Assembly (NCBI GenBank): GCA_003561515.1
Contig: PWWL01000353.1
Span: 1 to 64,000, forward strand
From: Balneolaceae bacterium
GTDB taxonomy: Bacteria; Bacteroidota; Rhodothermia; Balneolales; Balneolaceae
DNA length: 64,000 nt
Direction of reading: 5' to 3'
A model generated the notes under the pieces. The model made no database searches. It worked only from the letters and a program-made list of their open reading frames with translations, and was not told where the DNA came from. The translations under genes and the position numbers were made by a program. This document shows, in pieces, positions 8,860 to 19,409 of this stretch. Positions within the stretch are counted from its first letter, which is position 1. Each line of letters starts with the position of its first letter.

Positions 8860-10461
8860 TTACCAGAACCAGATCACGAGAGCTGCTGTAATAATCAGAA
8901 TGATAACAGATTGTACGCGATAGTTCTTGTACCAGGGTTTTTCGGCCAGTTCTTTGGTTTCCTCATCATATGAATCTTTCGTCCAGAGAAAACCTTCAAT
9001 ATCCTCGCGCGATTGTTTGGTTTCTGTGACCAGTGAAATGATGATCATGAGCGAAACACTTACTACAAAGAGAATCGGAGCCACATAGAGAAAATGGATG
9101 TCAATTACTCCAAATACCATATTGGCGACAAAAAGCCCCGCAGAGGCAATGTGCCCGCCTAAAAGCCCCCAAAATGCAGCTTTACGATTGGCTCCGGCCC
9201 AGAAGATTCCCACCAGGAATGCGGCCACAAATGGCGGACTCTGATATGCCAGAATCGATTGCAGGTATTCCCAAAGCGACGGGAAGTTGGTAATCATTGG
9301 CGCCCAGGCAGCGGCGATAATCATGAATACGAACGTGGTAACGCGGCCGGCCATGAGAAGCTGCTTTTCACCCCATTCCGGCTTCAGTGGTTTGGCGAAG
9401 TCCATGGTAACAAGGGTGGATGCGGAGTTCAGCGTGGAGTCGATCGACGACATGATTGCCGCAATGAGGGCCACCAATATGAGTCCGCGCAGGCCAATTG
9501 GGAGCAGATCAAAAAGAAGTACCGGGAAAATGAGATCGGGTGTAAAGCCTTCCATTGTTGGCAGGTCAGGGTAGATCAGCAATGCAAAAATACCCGGAAG
9601 AACCATGATGAAAAGGATGGGGAGTTTCAGGAATCCGGCAAAAAGTGCGCCCCATCGTCCGTGATCGAGACTTTTTGCTCCCAGCACCCGCTGCACCATA
9701 AACTGATTGGTACACCAGAAATAAAAGCCAAGCAGCGGAACACCAAAGAGAAGACCCGGCCAGGGCAGGAAGGGGTCATCAGCTGGTTTCATAAGGTTCA
9801 GCATGCCATCATCCACTCCTGTGGTTACGGCTTCCCATGAACCAATTTGATTGAAGGCAAGGGCTGAAATAAGAAACGCTCCAAAGAGAAGTAGTACAGC
9901 CTGAATCGTATCGGTGTAAACAACGGCTTTGAGTCCGCCAAGAATGGTATAAGCGCCTGCAAGTATTGCTAAAATGATTACTGACAGCGCAAAGGGTACT
10001 TCCGGATAGAGAAGGAAAATCACAAGTGCACCGGCATACAGAGCTCCTGCAGTATCAATGAAGATATTTCCCATGATGGTGAATCCGGAGAAATAATACC
10101 GGGATCGGCGGTCGAAACGCCGCTCAAGAAATTCAGGCATTGTAAATACACCACTCTTCAGAAGCAGAGGCAGCAGGAAAATGGTAAAGAAGACAAGAAT
10201 AATGGCGGCCATCCATTCATAATTGAAAACGGATATACCCGTGCCATAGGCGCTGCCCGCCATCCCGATCAGGCTGGTGGATGACATATTGGAGGCAAGC
10301 AGGGAAAAACCGATCAGGTACCAGGTGAGGGAACGGCCGGCGAGAAAGTAATCTTCGGTGTCGTCGGTGTTTTTTGATACCCAGAAACCGATCCAGAGAA
10401 TCACCACGATGTAAACTGCAATCACGATGATGTCGATCAGGTGAAGCGAAAAATCAGGCAT
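8860..10461 (-). CDS. Sodium:solute symporter (SSS family)
   Basis: Multi-TM; DYFLAGRSLTWYLIGFSLLASNMSSTSLIGMAGSAY typical of the SSS/SGLT family. Confidence 0.88.
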   Translation of the reverse strand: MPDFSLHLIDIIVIAVYIVVILWIGFWVSKNTDDTEDYFLAGRSLTWYLIGFSLLASNMSSTSLIGMAGSAYGTGISVFNYEWMAAIILVFFTIFLLPLLLKSGVFTMPEFLERRFDRRSRYYFSGFTIMGNIFIDTAGALYAGALVIFLLYPEVPFALSVIILAILAGAYTILGGLKAVVYTDTIQAVLLLFGAFLISALAFNQIGSWEAVTTGVDDGMLNLMKPADDPFLPWPGLLFGVPLLGFYFWCTNQFMVQRVLGAKSLDHGRWGALFAGFLKLPILFIMVLPGIFALLIYPDLPTMEGFTPDLIFPVLLFDLLPIGLRGLILVALIAAIMSSIDSTLNSASTLVTMDFAKPLKPEWGEKQLLMAGRVTTFVFMIIAAAWAPMITNFPSLWEYLQSILAYQSPPFVAAFLVGIFWAGANRKAAFWGLLGGHIASAGLFVANMVFGVIDIHFLYVAPILFVVSVSLMIIISLVTETKQSREDIEGFLWTKDSYDEETKELAEKPWYKNYRVQSVIILIITAALVIWFW

Positions 10462-10726
10462 GGTGAATGATATTAAGATTTGTCGGCTGTGTTGCCTTGC
10501 ACATATTAACCTGCCTAATTAAAGGAAAAAAAAGTATTGCTGAAAATAGAATATGGACACCCTGGAAAATGTGATAAGCCACTGTCAGGTTAATGATTGA
10601 CGGGAGTTTACGAAACAGCAGAGCATTTCACCCAAAAAGGCTTTCAGCTCAAAGAGTGAATAAAAATTGGAAATACGCTTTCAATTGCCGGTAGAAGAAG
10701 GAGTGAAATCTTAGATAGATCTGATG

Positions 10727-11437
10727 TTAGAGTGCATGGATCAGAAATAGAGCAGGGATTTTCTGCAGATCGGGTGCCTCTGCATGCTTCCATTTTTGGA
10801 CCTCTTGATTTTTTAGATATTCATCAGGCTGAGTCAGGTTTGCTGCGATACAGAGCCGTGTTCCGGGCCTCAATGTTTCAAGCAGCTGTTTGAAGAGCAC
10901 TCCATTTCGATGAGGCGTTTCCATAAAGATCTGGGTCTGGTTGTTTCGCGATGACTCTTGTTCAAGCTCAGAGATTTGTTTAACCCTTTTATTATCATCG
11001 AGCGAGAGATACCCGTGGAAAGCAAATTTTTGTCCGTTCATACCAGATCCCATCAGAGCAAGTAAAATCGACGAAGGGCCAACCAGTGGCACTACGGAGA
11101 TACCATTTTCGTGTGCCAGTTTCACCAGCTTGGCTCCAGGATCCGCAACTGCAGGAGCCCCGGCTTCCGACATAAGGCCAACGTCCTGCTCATTCAAAAG
11201 CCGAAGAAAGCTGAATATCTCCTGGTCTGGTGTCTTTTTGTTGAGCACACGCATGGTTAATTGGTAAGCGGGCTCAGGGTGATCAATCCACTGCAAAAAA
11301 CCTTGAGCAGTTTGAGGCTTTTCTACAATGAAGCACTTCAGTGTATGAATTACATCGATGGTGTATTGGGGCAGAACCAAGTTCTCTTTACGTTTACCGA
11401 TGGGTGTCGGGATCAGAAATAATTTCCTGGTATTCAT
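10727..11437 (-). CDS. Tetrapyrrole methylase-fold SAM-dependent methyltransferase (RsmI-like)
   Basis: LFLIPTPIG, VGLMSEAGAPAVADPGAKLVKLAH and VVPLVGPSSILLALMGSG. Confidence 0.8.
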   Translation of the reverse strand: MNTRKLFLIPTPIGKRKENLVLPQYTIDVIHTLKCFIVEKPQTAQGFLQWIDHPEPAYQLTMRVLNKKTPDQEIFSFLRLLNEQDVGLMSEAGAPAVADPGAKLVKLAHENGISVVPLVGPSSILLALMGSGMNGQKFAFHGYLSLDDNKRVKQISELEQESSRNNQTQIFMETPHRNGVLFKQLLETLRPGTRLCIAANLTQPDEYLKNQEVQKWKHAEAPDLQKIPALFLIHAL

Positions 11438-11943
11438 TATGCGGGTTCCTTCACATCCTCCAAATCGACTCGTTCAAAAATCAGCGTTTCGTCCCCGTGT
11501 TTTATACGCCTCCGCGCATATCTTGAAGCGAACAAGGCAATTATTACAGTTACAACCAAACCGAAACCCGTAACACCTAGATTTACCCGCACCACCTTTT
11601 TTTGAAGTTCATAGGTTGGCATCATAACAATTGGATTGAATGAACTTTCCAGATAGCGGACGGGTATGAGTTCCGACTCCATGATTACCTGTGCCATTTG
11701 AACAGGAAGAGTTAACTTTCTTTCAACCACCTCTTCATCGATGGTAGAAAACTTCAAGACTACGTAGCCATTTGTCTGAGCAGCAATCTGTTTTACATCA
11801 AAGTCAACCACTTCTGCCATGTAGCTGCTTCCATTATCGTAGGTATTGCTGACGCCCTGAAGTGTAGCAAGCTGGTAGAATGCCTGAAAGAGAAAGTAGA
11901 GAGGAAGCAGCCAGATCAGATAGACAAAATAGTACTTATTCAT
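11437..11943 (-). CDS. Membrane protein, DUF3592-like
   Basis: N- and C-terminal TM segments around a beta-rich domain. Confidence 0.45.
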   Translation of the reverse strand: MNKYYFVYLIWLLPLYFLFQAFYQLATLQGVSNTYDNGSSYMAEVVDFDVKQIAAQTNGYVVLKFSTIDEEVVERKLTLPVQMAQVIMESELIPVRYLESSFNPIVMMPTYELQKKVVRVNLGVTGFGLVVTVIIALFASRYARRRIKHGDETLIFERVDLEDVKEPA

Positions 11944-11974
11944 GATTCAATTGCAGGATAGGTTTAAATGTATT

Positions 11975-13201
11975 TTACCGGTACTCAGAAACAACATTCT
12001 GTTCAAGGCTATGAACAATTTCTCTCAGCCGGTCGATCATTGCTGGATCAAAAATTAATCGCTGTTGAAAATCCTGATGCATGTGATTGCTCGACATGTG
12101 AAACCAGAAAGCGATGGGGAGACGATCAAAAAACACTGCCTGAACAGTTGTTTCACCGGTATATGCAGACGTTCCAAAATCGATTCCATTGAGCAATCCG
12201 AGGCGGTTATCGAACATAGCTCCGTAATCGCTGAAATCGCGTCGTACTTCGCGCTGCTGCTCAAGCGGCCAGCGCATCCAGTCTTTCATGAGACGTGAAG
12301 CTTCCTGGCTTACTGTTTCAGCCAGCCAAATGTTCTTCATGAGGCCGGCCATTTCACGTGCAGTTGTTTTGGGAAACAAGATCATTGCATTTCGTTCTTC
12401 AATAAAAGTGCCACCCAGCCGGTTTCGTTTCAGATATGTTGAAAACTGCTCACGTTTATCTGGTTTTTCTGCAAAGCTTCTTGAAAGTTCTATGACGTGA
12501 TCGCGCCATTGCTCACCACTTTCAGACTGCCAGCGCTGCACAATCTCATCGCCGCTCATTTCAGCTATGCCCGGAGCGATGGCGAGATACAGGCCTGAAA
12601 AAGGTAGAGGCGCGTCAGTTTGATTCAGATTTAGCTGTTCCAGTAATTTAGGCCAGTGATCCGGGCCAAGATGCCACCATAAGTAGTCGGAAATTGCCAG
12701 GTTATTGTACTGTGCAAGAAGCTTCAATGCGTGTGCAACAGAAATAGACTCTTCGACCATCCACCCGCGATTTTTCGCTGTTCTGTATGAGTTTTGGTGA
12801 ATAGAAGCTTCAACATCCGGCAGCTGAAACTGCGAGATGTCGGCCCATGAGAGCATCTTATCAGGTGATTCCTGACCGGATGCAATTTTCTCAGCCCAGG
12901 CCAGCAGCAGCAGATAATTCGTGGTTGTGCCCATTACACGGCGCACGTCGGGCTGGTACAGAATAAGTGAGTCGGGATGTTCCACGACTATGCTCGCAAT
13001 TGAAATGTTTTGAGGATTCTCGGCAATGAATTCACTGAGACCTCTGAGGGAGTAAGTTTTCTCAACCCATTCGCTGCCTTCGGCCATAGCTTCCCGATTT
13101 TCAATAAATGTGCTAAACGACTTCCAGTTTAAACCGAAGACAAATGCAAATATCAGTATCGCAGTGACGAAGAATGCGGCAAAAAACTTCAGAATTCTCA
13201 T
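11975..13201 (-). CDS. Serine hydrolase / beta-lactamase-like protein
   Basis: Signal/TM anchor; beta-lactamase-class-A-like layout (SISVAHALKLLAQYNNLAISDYLW). Confidence 0.5.
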   Translation of the reverse strand: MRILKFFAAFFVTAILIFAFVFGLNWKSFSTFIENREAMAEGSEWVEKTYSLRGLSEFIAENPQNISIASIVVEHPDSLILYQPDVRRVMGTTTNYLLLLAWAEKIASGQESPDKMLSWADISQFQLPDVEASIHQNSYRTAKNRGWMVEESISVAHALKLLAQYNNLAISDYLWWHLGPDHWPKLLEQLNLNQTDAPLPFSGLYLAIAPGIAEMSGDEIVQRWQSESGEQWRDHVIELSRSFAEKPDKREQFSTYLKRNRLGGTFIEERNAMILFPKTTAREMAGLMKNIWLAETVSQEASRLMKDWMRWPLEQQREVRRDFSDYGAMFDNRLGLLNGIDFGTSAYTGETTVQAVFFDRLPIAFWFHMSSNHMHQDFQQRLIFDPAMIDRLREIVHSLEQNVVSEYR

Positions 13202-13302
13202 GTGGAATGTTTATGAATCTGTTTTAGAAAAAAATGCAAAATGCCAATATAGATCGTTTTTGTGTATATGGAGTGAAAACGATTTGCATGGCCTAACAAT
13301 AT

Positions 13303-14637
13303 TTATGACCCGGCGAAAAAGTGATTCATCTGTAACAGCCTGTAAATGTTTCTGGTTGGATCCCGGAAATATACCAATGCATGGTACTCTTGCCGTGTAT
13401 TTCTGAAGAGATCATCGAATGCAAGATCGTTTACCCTGTTATCTTGTAACTTAACAAACTTATAGTGATACTGGCCCTGTTTTATAACTGCCGATCCCTG
13501 CCAGCGCCTGATATCCTCAAGGTATTGCATCCTCATCCCTGGATGGATCGCCCAGTTGTTGAAATCTCCGGTTACGTAGATAGCAGCATCAGTGCCTATC
13601 TCTTCGGCTGGGTCGAATCTAAAGTGTACATTGGCATATTCGGCCGTGAGTGATGTTTCGGGCCTTCCGGTTCGACCTGCGCCAGCAGGTAGCGCGATCA
13701 GTGAAAACCCTTCAGGGTCATCGATAAGTATAACCAAAGGGGGGATCTCAGTCGGGTCATAAGAATAAATCTGTGGATTTGTCTGGGAAAGCACCGATAG
13801 ATCCAGAAATCTGAACTCATAATCTCCAATAAAGCTCCGCCTGCTCCTGGTTTCGAATCCGGCTTCTACAGGTGATGAAAAGTCAAGTTCATCGGCTTCT
13901 AAAGCCCGCCCCCAGAACCTGTTTTGGACATAGTAGAATTTCAGATCAAATCGCGGATACTCAATGAAATCAGGATAAACGTATCTGCTTACGGTACGGT
14001 GGGTAATTCTGAGGTTATGCCTCGGAGCTAAGGTAGTTTCGACGGAAGAGCGGATTGTACCCCGGTTTTCATAAATAAAAAAAGGCATTGTAAACATCAG
14101 ATTTCCTGAATCTGAGTCTTCAACTCTGATCATGTAGTTCCCGCTGAAACGAAAGTCAAAATCGCGGTTGGGTAAATCGAACGTGAACCTTCTGTAGCAC
14201 GGCCTGCAGTTTGTGCTTAAGTCGCCGCCGCTAATGGTCTGTGTTTGAAAGCCAGTTATAAAAGCTTCAGGTGGAAGGGGCGACCTGCTCCAGTCGGGAT
14301 TGTGATGGGTAAACGAGACCCTGAACTGACGCGAATCCGATCCAAGCATTTCAAAGGCCAGGCGAAGTTTGTCATCTGATCCAAGTTCAAGAAAAGGAGA
14401 CGATAAAGGGTTCTCTATAGGGTGAAGGTGAATTGAATGGACATCTTCTCCTGCAATGAGTTGTGAGGGAGGGTTAAAAAGATTTTGAATCCCGGAAGGT
14501 GAGGTATAGGTGTCGCGGTGAGGCACGGATCCGGTGTCGAACAGGCCACATCCTGAAATGGTAAACAGTGCAAGCACCGAATACAAGAAAAAAGATAAAG
14601 AGCTTTTATCAAAAATGATATTGACCTTCAAAAACAA
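13303..14637 (-). CDS. DUF5103-family lipoprotein
   Basis: Lipobox-like ISGCGL; length and domain layout of Bacteroidota DUF5103 proteins. Confidence 0.7.
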   Translation of the reverse strand: MFLKVNIIFDKSSLSFFLYSVLALFTISGCGLFDTGSVPHRDTYTSPSGIQNLFNPPSQLIAGEDVHSIHLHPIENPLSSPFLELGSDDKLRLAFEMLGSDSRQFRVSFTHHNPDWSRSPLPPEAFITGFQTQTISGGDLSTNCRPCYRRFTFDLPNRDFDFRFSGNYMIRVEDSDSGNLMFTMPFFIYENRGTIRSSVETTLAPRHNLRITHRTVSRYVYPDFIEYPRFDLKFYYVQNRFWGRALEADELDFSSPVEAGFETRSRRSFIGDYEFRFLDLSVLSQTNPQIYSYDPTEIPPLVILIDDPEGFSLIALPAGAGRTGRPETSLTAEYANVHFRFDPAEEIGTDAAIYVTGDFNNWAIHPGMRMQYLEDIRRWQGSAVIKQGQYHYKFVKLQDNRVNDLAFDDLFRNTRQEYHALVYFRDPTRNIYRLLQMNHFFAGS

Positions 14638-15436
14638 ACGTTGCAGGGCCCTCGAGTTTAATGTTGGAATAGGTTTTCGTCTTCTTAAAAAACGAAAAAT
14701 AGGTCAAGAGATTTCCCCCTCTCACTTTAACATTATACTTGAAATCTCCATCACCTTTTTGCTGCAAATAGTGCCATGCAAGCGCTGAGGCTATTGCGCC
14801 TGTGCCGCAGGCGAGAGTTAAATTTTCAACTCCGCGCTCGTATGTTTGCAGGCAGAGATTGGTCGCATTTATACCCGCAATAAAGTTCACGTTGGTTCCT
14901 GCCGGCTTAAATTTCTCATGATAACGCAGGTAGCGCCCTTCCGACACGAGATTTGTTTCATCCTCAAGTTTATCAGTTGTACCTGGCCATACAATGTGCT
15001 CCGTATTTGTATAGACACTCATTACATGCTCGCCGCCTACCTGAATTTCTTTTACTTTTGTTTCGAGAGGAAAATGGATTACAACACTTTTTTTCTTCAC
15101 TTTGGCCCTGTAGATATTATCATGAACCCTGAACGTAAAGTTTTTTGGCGAACCAAGCGTAACTGCAAATGCTGCGAAACAACGGGCACCGTTACCGCAC
15201 ATTCCCGCATCACTTCCATCTGGGTTTTTATAATTCATGACTAAATCCGCCTCTTTTGTATCATCAAAGTTAAGGGCAATAATTCCGTCTCCGCCAATGC
15301 CGAACTTGCGATTACAAAGCATGGGCGCCAATTCCGTCAATCGCTCATTGCTCATTTTAAGGGTGCGATTGTCAAACAAGATGAAGTCGTTACCTGCACC
15401 CTGCATCTTAATAAATGAAAGCGTGTTTTCTGCCAT
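14609..15436 (-). CDS. dapF: Diaminopimelate epimerase
   Basis: FIKMQGAGNDFILFDNR, DGSDAGMCGNGARCFA and TLACGTGAIA. Confidence 0.95.
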   Translation of the reverse strand: MAENTLSFIKMQGAGNDFILFDNRTLKMSNERLTELAPMLCNRKFGIGGDGIIALNFDDTKEADLVMNYKNPDGSDAGMCGNGARCFAAFAVTLGSPKNFTFRVHDNIYRAKVKKKSVVIHFPLETKVKEIQVGGEHVMSVYTNTEHIVWPGTTDKLEDETNLVSEGRYLRYHEKFKPAGTNVNFIAGINATNLCLQTYERGVENLTLACGTGAIASALAWHYLQQKGDGDFKYNVKVRGGNLLTYFSFFKKTKTYSNIKLEGPATFVFEGQYHF

Positions 15437-15448
15437 AAGCGTATTCCT

Positions 15449-16648
15449 CTAGGATGTTATAGCAGGCATATGGCGCCATGTTTCATCGTTTTTAATAACT
15501 GGATCTGCGCCACGCATCAAGTGAGCATATCGCAGAGAAAGAGCGGTAAAAATGTATTTAAACTGTACGTTTTGATAAAGAAGCTTTTTTAGCTCATTTA
15601 AATGCTCAATCATTTCTTCAATCCGCGCGTCCCGCATGGTATCGCAAAATTTTCGTATTACTTCGATCTGGTCAATATTATTTACCAGATGTTCATTTCC
15701 CGATTCCCTGAAAATCAGGATATCCCGGAGAATCTGTTCGAGTGTATTGCAAAGTGCAATCTGATTCTCTGTGTTTAGGCTGCTATTCCAGTCTTTAATC
15801 ATTTTCAGCAGAACCGCTACATCCTGTGTGTAAGAATAGCGTAAAAAATCTATCACTTCGCTTCGTGTTTGCTGCATTGTGGGTACGTCATAAAAACGGG
15901 TTATGGCGTAGTTACCGTCCGATAAGCGTGCAAGATATGAGGCGTTTTCTTCAGATAAGCCATCATACTCCATGAGCCCCGACTTGATATCTTCCTCACC
16001 AAGCGGGCTCAATCGGATATGCTGGCAGCGCGAAATAATCGTAGGCAGCAGCTGATCAGTTTTGGAGGCGGTTAGTATGAATAAAACACTATCTGACGGC
16101 TCTTCAAGCAGTTTCAAAAAGGCGTTGGCTGATTCTTTTCGCATGGTGTCGATCCCTGTAATGATGATCACCGTTTTCCGGCCCTCATTGGGTTTGTACA
16201 CCGATTTCGGCCTTATTTCTCCGTGATAATATTCAATGGAGTAGAACGCGCGTCGATTTTTCGATGACTCCGTATCGGTGAGTGCCGGCCTGAGCGTGAA
16301 ATCAACTATTTCGTAAGGATCTTTTGACAGCAGTTCCAGCCTGGCCTGAAGTTCCGAAGCTCCAACCGTTGACGGCATTGGCAGAAAGAGATGAATATCC
16401 GGATGAGTGTACCAGCTAGATTTTTTTGATATCGCTGTGCCCTTTAAATCGGTTAAATGATCAACGCCGTTCACGATTTCGGCCAATGTTAGTGCAAATG
16501 CAGTTTTGCCGCTGCCGTCAGGTCCTGTAATCAAATAAGCATGACTCAGGCGCTCATTTAAAAGCATTTGTTGAGCTTGAGCACGGGCGTTTTTCTGTCC
16601 CACCAAGCGCCGGTCGCCAAAACGGATATGTTCGTTGATAAATTTCAT
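15449..16648 (-). CDS. holB: DNA polymerase III delta prime subunit
   Basis: AYLITGPDGSGKTAFALTLAEIVNG and ESANAFLKLLEEPSDSVLFILTASKTDQLLPTIISRCQ; likely start MKFINEH at 16648, ORF open to 16678. Confidence 0.88.
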   Translation of the reverse strand: MKFINEHIRFGDRRLVGQKNARAQAQQMLLNERLSHAYLITGPDGSGKTAFALTLAEIVNGVDHLTDLKGTAISKKSSWYTHPDIHLFLPMPSTVGASELQARLELLSKDPYEIVDFTLRPALTDTESSKNRRAFYSIEYYHGEIRPKSVYKPNEGRKTVIIITGIDTMRKESANAFLKLLEEPSDSVLFILTASKTDQLLPTIISRCQHIRLSPLGEEDIKSGLMEYDGLSEENASYLARLSDGNYAITRFYDVPTMQQTRSEVIDFLRYSYTQDVAVLLKMIKDWNSSLNTENQIALCNTLEQILRDILIFRESGNEHLVNNIDQIEVIRKFCDTMRDARIEEMIEHLNELKKLLYQNVQFKYIFTALSLRYAHLMRGADPVIKNDETWRHMPAITS

Positions 16649-16655
16649 GTTAGTG

Positions 16656-17318
16656 TCAGTCCTCCCATACATAGTCAAAAAGCATGATGCCTGCTGTAAT
16701 TGTGACGCCGCAATATCCGATCAGTGCAAACAGATCATTCAGCTCAGAGCCATCGGGTCCGTCAACGAGAGCAATTCTGGTAGTGCGTGTTAAAATGAGA
16801 AGCAGCGGAACCAGTAAGGGTATACAAAGTACGGAAAAAACCGCACCCTTTCGGTCGGCTTTTGCAATCATTGCGGATGTAAGCGTTGTTACCGAGGCAA
16901 TACCCGCAGCGCCAAAAAGGATGGAGGAAACAAGGTAGGCGGCATTTATAATCGGCAGATCCATCATCACCATGTAAAAGAAGAACGTAAATAGATGCAG
17001 AATCAGAAGAAACATGAAGTTATAGAGTAGTTTCCCTACGTATACATCGGTTGGCGCGGCGTTGAGCTGAAGCAAGTCCCAGGTTTTTTTTTCTGTTTCC
17101 TGAACGAACGAGCGCATCATGCCGGTCATCGCTGCAAAGAGTACGATAATCCAAACCAGGCCGCTTTTGGGTGTAGGGTCGAGTTGCTGTGCCCTGAGGG
17201 TAAATAAGACGAGAAGAAGTGCGGAACCGGTAAAAGCCAATAAAGTATTAATGGCATACTTTGTTCGAAGCTCTTGCGTGATCTCTTTTCGAAGTATGGT
17301 ATAGGAGGTGCGGATCAT
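16656..17318 (-). CDS. ccmB: Heme exporter membrane subunit CcmB
   Basis: RKEITQELRTKYAINTLLAFT; six-TM protein with GLVWIIVLFAAMTGMMRSFVQE. Confidence 0.85.
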   Translation of the reverse strand: MIRTSYTILRKEITQELRTKYAINTLLAFTGSALLLVLFTLRAQQLDPTPKSGLVWIIVLFAAMTGMMRSFVQETEKKTWDLLQLNAAPTDVYVGKLLYNFMFLLILHLFTFFFYMVMMDLPIINAAYLVSSILFGAAGIASVTTLTSAMIAKADRKGAVFSVLCIPLLVPLLLILTRTTRIALVDGPDGSELNDLFALIGYCGVTITAGIMLFDYVWED

Positions 17319-17457
17319 AAAATCAGGTTAAATCGTCGCATTTAAAGTACCAAAAAAAGCAGAGAGCTGAGGAAAGATTTAACCTTTTCTTTTTAAGAAA
17401 TTGCGAATAGCTCATTATATTGCACGATTGAGAAATACTGATTCTGAAAACCTATTT

Positions 17458-17928
17458 ATGAATATCTATTCACTCCTCGGCAGTTCAACCATTTTGGCAA
17501 ATCTAAAGGTTCAATCAAAAGATGAATTGCTTAATGAAATGATAGATTCTCTCGCCGATATGGTGAGCAGTGAGCAGCTCGATGAGATTAGAAAATCGGT
17601 TTTCGATCGGGAGGAGATAATGTCGACCGGGGTAGGCAAGAACCTGGCTATCCCTCATGGTAAAGTCAAATCAATTGAGCAGAACTATGCCAGTTTTGCA
17701 ATCTTAGACGAACCTATTGATTACGATTCGATTGACGGTGAGCCTGTTAAAATGGTTTTTTTGCTAGCCGGACCGGAGGCTAAAAACAGTACTCATATAA
17801 AACTTTTGAGCCGCATTTCGAGGCTTATGAACAGTACCGCATTCAGGGATGCACTTAATGAATGTGAAACAGCCGAACAGATTTACGAAGTGTTCCACAA
17901 AGAAGAGGAACGCTATTTCAGTAACTGA
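17458..17928 (+). CDS. PTS EIIA (fructose/nitrogen-type, PtsN-like)
   Basis: FDREEIMSTGVGKNLAIPHGKV (EIIA phospho-His region); ATG at 17458 preferred over the TTG at 17401. Confidence 0.85.
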   Translation: MNIYSLLGSSTILANLKVQSKDELLNEMIDSLADMVSSEQLDEIRKSVFDREEIMSTGVGKNLAIPHGKVKSIEQNYASFAILDEPIDYDSIDGEPVKMVFLLAGPEAKNSTHIKLLSRISRLMNSTAFRDALNECETAEQIYEVFHKEEERYFSN

Positions 17929-17939
17929 TCCCTTTCCAG

Positions 17940-19397
17940 ATGAAAATCCAATATGCAGTAAAACAGATACTCTGTGCCCTCTGCATTCTGCCTCTTTTTG
18001 CTGTTTGTGCCGAAGCTCAGGTATCATCGCAGATTGAACATGCCATCGAGAGCAGCCAGGCCCGCCATGCATTTTGGGCAGTCCAGGTTCGCGACAGCCT
18101 CGGAAATATTCTTGAGGACCTGAATGGCGACAAACTTGTAAGGCCGGCGTCGAACATGAAGCTGGTCAGCTCGGGTGCATTTCTTGAATATCTGGGCCCC
18201 GAATACACCTTTACAACCACATTATACGGCAGGGGTGAACAAGACGGTGACCGCTGGCGGGGTGACCTCATTATTAAAGGAAGCGGAGATCCATCCGTCA
18301 GTGGTGATTTTTTTGATGATCCTCTTTTTCTTTTTGAAAAGTGGTATCAGCTGTTCGATTCTCTGGGAATACGCCATATCGATGGCAATATCATTGCCTA
18401 CGAAGGCTTGTTTGATGATGTTCCGTATCCCCGAGGTTGGGAGTGGGACGACCTCTCATACTATTACGCTCCGGAAATTGGCGCGCTTTCATTTAACTCG
18501 AATGTGGTGAACCTGGAGGTAAGAGCCGATGGACCCGTGGGTTCCACTCCGTCAATCCAGTGGTTTCCGTTTAACACGCCTTACGTCGACTTTGTGAATG
18601 AGCAGGTGATAACACCCCGCACGGCCCGGTTTCATGAATCATATCGGCGCATTCTAGGCACAAACACAATTGTCTTAAGAAGTACGCTGCCTAGCGGTTA
18701 TTATGAAACGGAACCGCTATCAGTTATGGCTCCCGGACTCTATTTTATTGACACGTTCTCGCGATATCTTGCCAATGCAGGGATACAATTCAGGGGGCAG
18801 CTCCTCACCGAAGGCGACTTTTATGCATGGTCGGACCAAAATCTGCAGGTTTTGGATTCACACGTTTCCGGCCCACTTCATGAAATGGTAACCTGGTTAA
18901 ACCGGGAAAGCGACAATTTCGTGACTGAAATGCTTTCCAAGAAAATTGGCGCGGAACGCTACAATGTTCAGGGCACCACGGATCTCGGTCTTCAGATGAT
19001 TCGCGAGTTTATGCACTCTACCGGTTTCGATACGCTTGCCGTTACTTTGAGGGACGCATCCGGTATGGCACCGGCTACCCTGGTAAACGTATCAGATTTA
19101 AACAGATACCTTGTAAACATACAGGAGAAGCCGTGGTTCGATTATCTCTATAACTCACTATCGATCGGCGGAGTAAATGGAACCCTTGGTCACCGTTTCA
19201 GGGAAAGTTCGTTCAATGAGCGATTTTATGGTAAATCCGGTTTTGTATCGGGAGTGCGATCCTTAAGTGGCTATCTTGAAACTAAATCGGGGCAGCGACT
19301 TGCTGTCACCATTGTCACGAATAACTACGCTGTTCGGACTGCCAATGTAGACTGGGTGCACGAACGCATTCTTGAGTATGTATTCAACAGCTATTGA
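17940..19397 (+). CDS. dacB: D-alanyl-D-alanine carboxypeptidase/endopeptidase (PBP4 family)
   Basis: RPASNMKLVSSGAFLEYLG (SxxK), SDNFVTEML (SxN) and FYGKSGFVSGVRSLSGYL (KSG). Confidence 0.9.
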   Translation: MKIQYAVKQILCALCILPLFAVCAEAQVSSQIEHAIESSQARHAFWAVQVRDSLGNILEDLNGDKLVRPASNMKLVSSGAFLEYLGPEYTFTTTLYGRGEQDGDRWRGDLIIKGSGDPSVSGDFFDDPLFLFEKWYQLFDSLGIRHIDGNIIAYEGLFDDVPYPRGWEWDDLSYYYAPEIGALSFNSNVVNLEVRADGPVGSTPSIQWFPFNTPYVDFVNEQVITPRTARFHESYRRILGTNTIVLRSTLPSGYYETEPLSVMAPGLYFIDTFSRYLANAGIQFRGQLLTEGDFYAWSDQNLQVLDSHVSGPLHEMVTWLNRESDNFVTEMLSKKIGAERYNVQGTTDLGLQMIREFMHSTGFDTLAVTLRDASGMAPATLVNVSDLNRYLVNIQEKPWFDYLYNSLSIGGVNGTLGHRFRESSFNERFYGKSGFVSGVRSLSGYLETKSGQRLAVTIVTNNYAVRTANVDWVHERILEYVFNSY

Positions 19398-19409
19398 TAC
19401 CTGATAACC

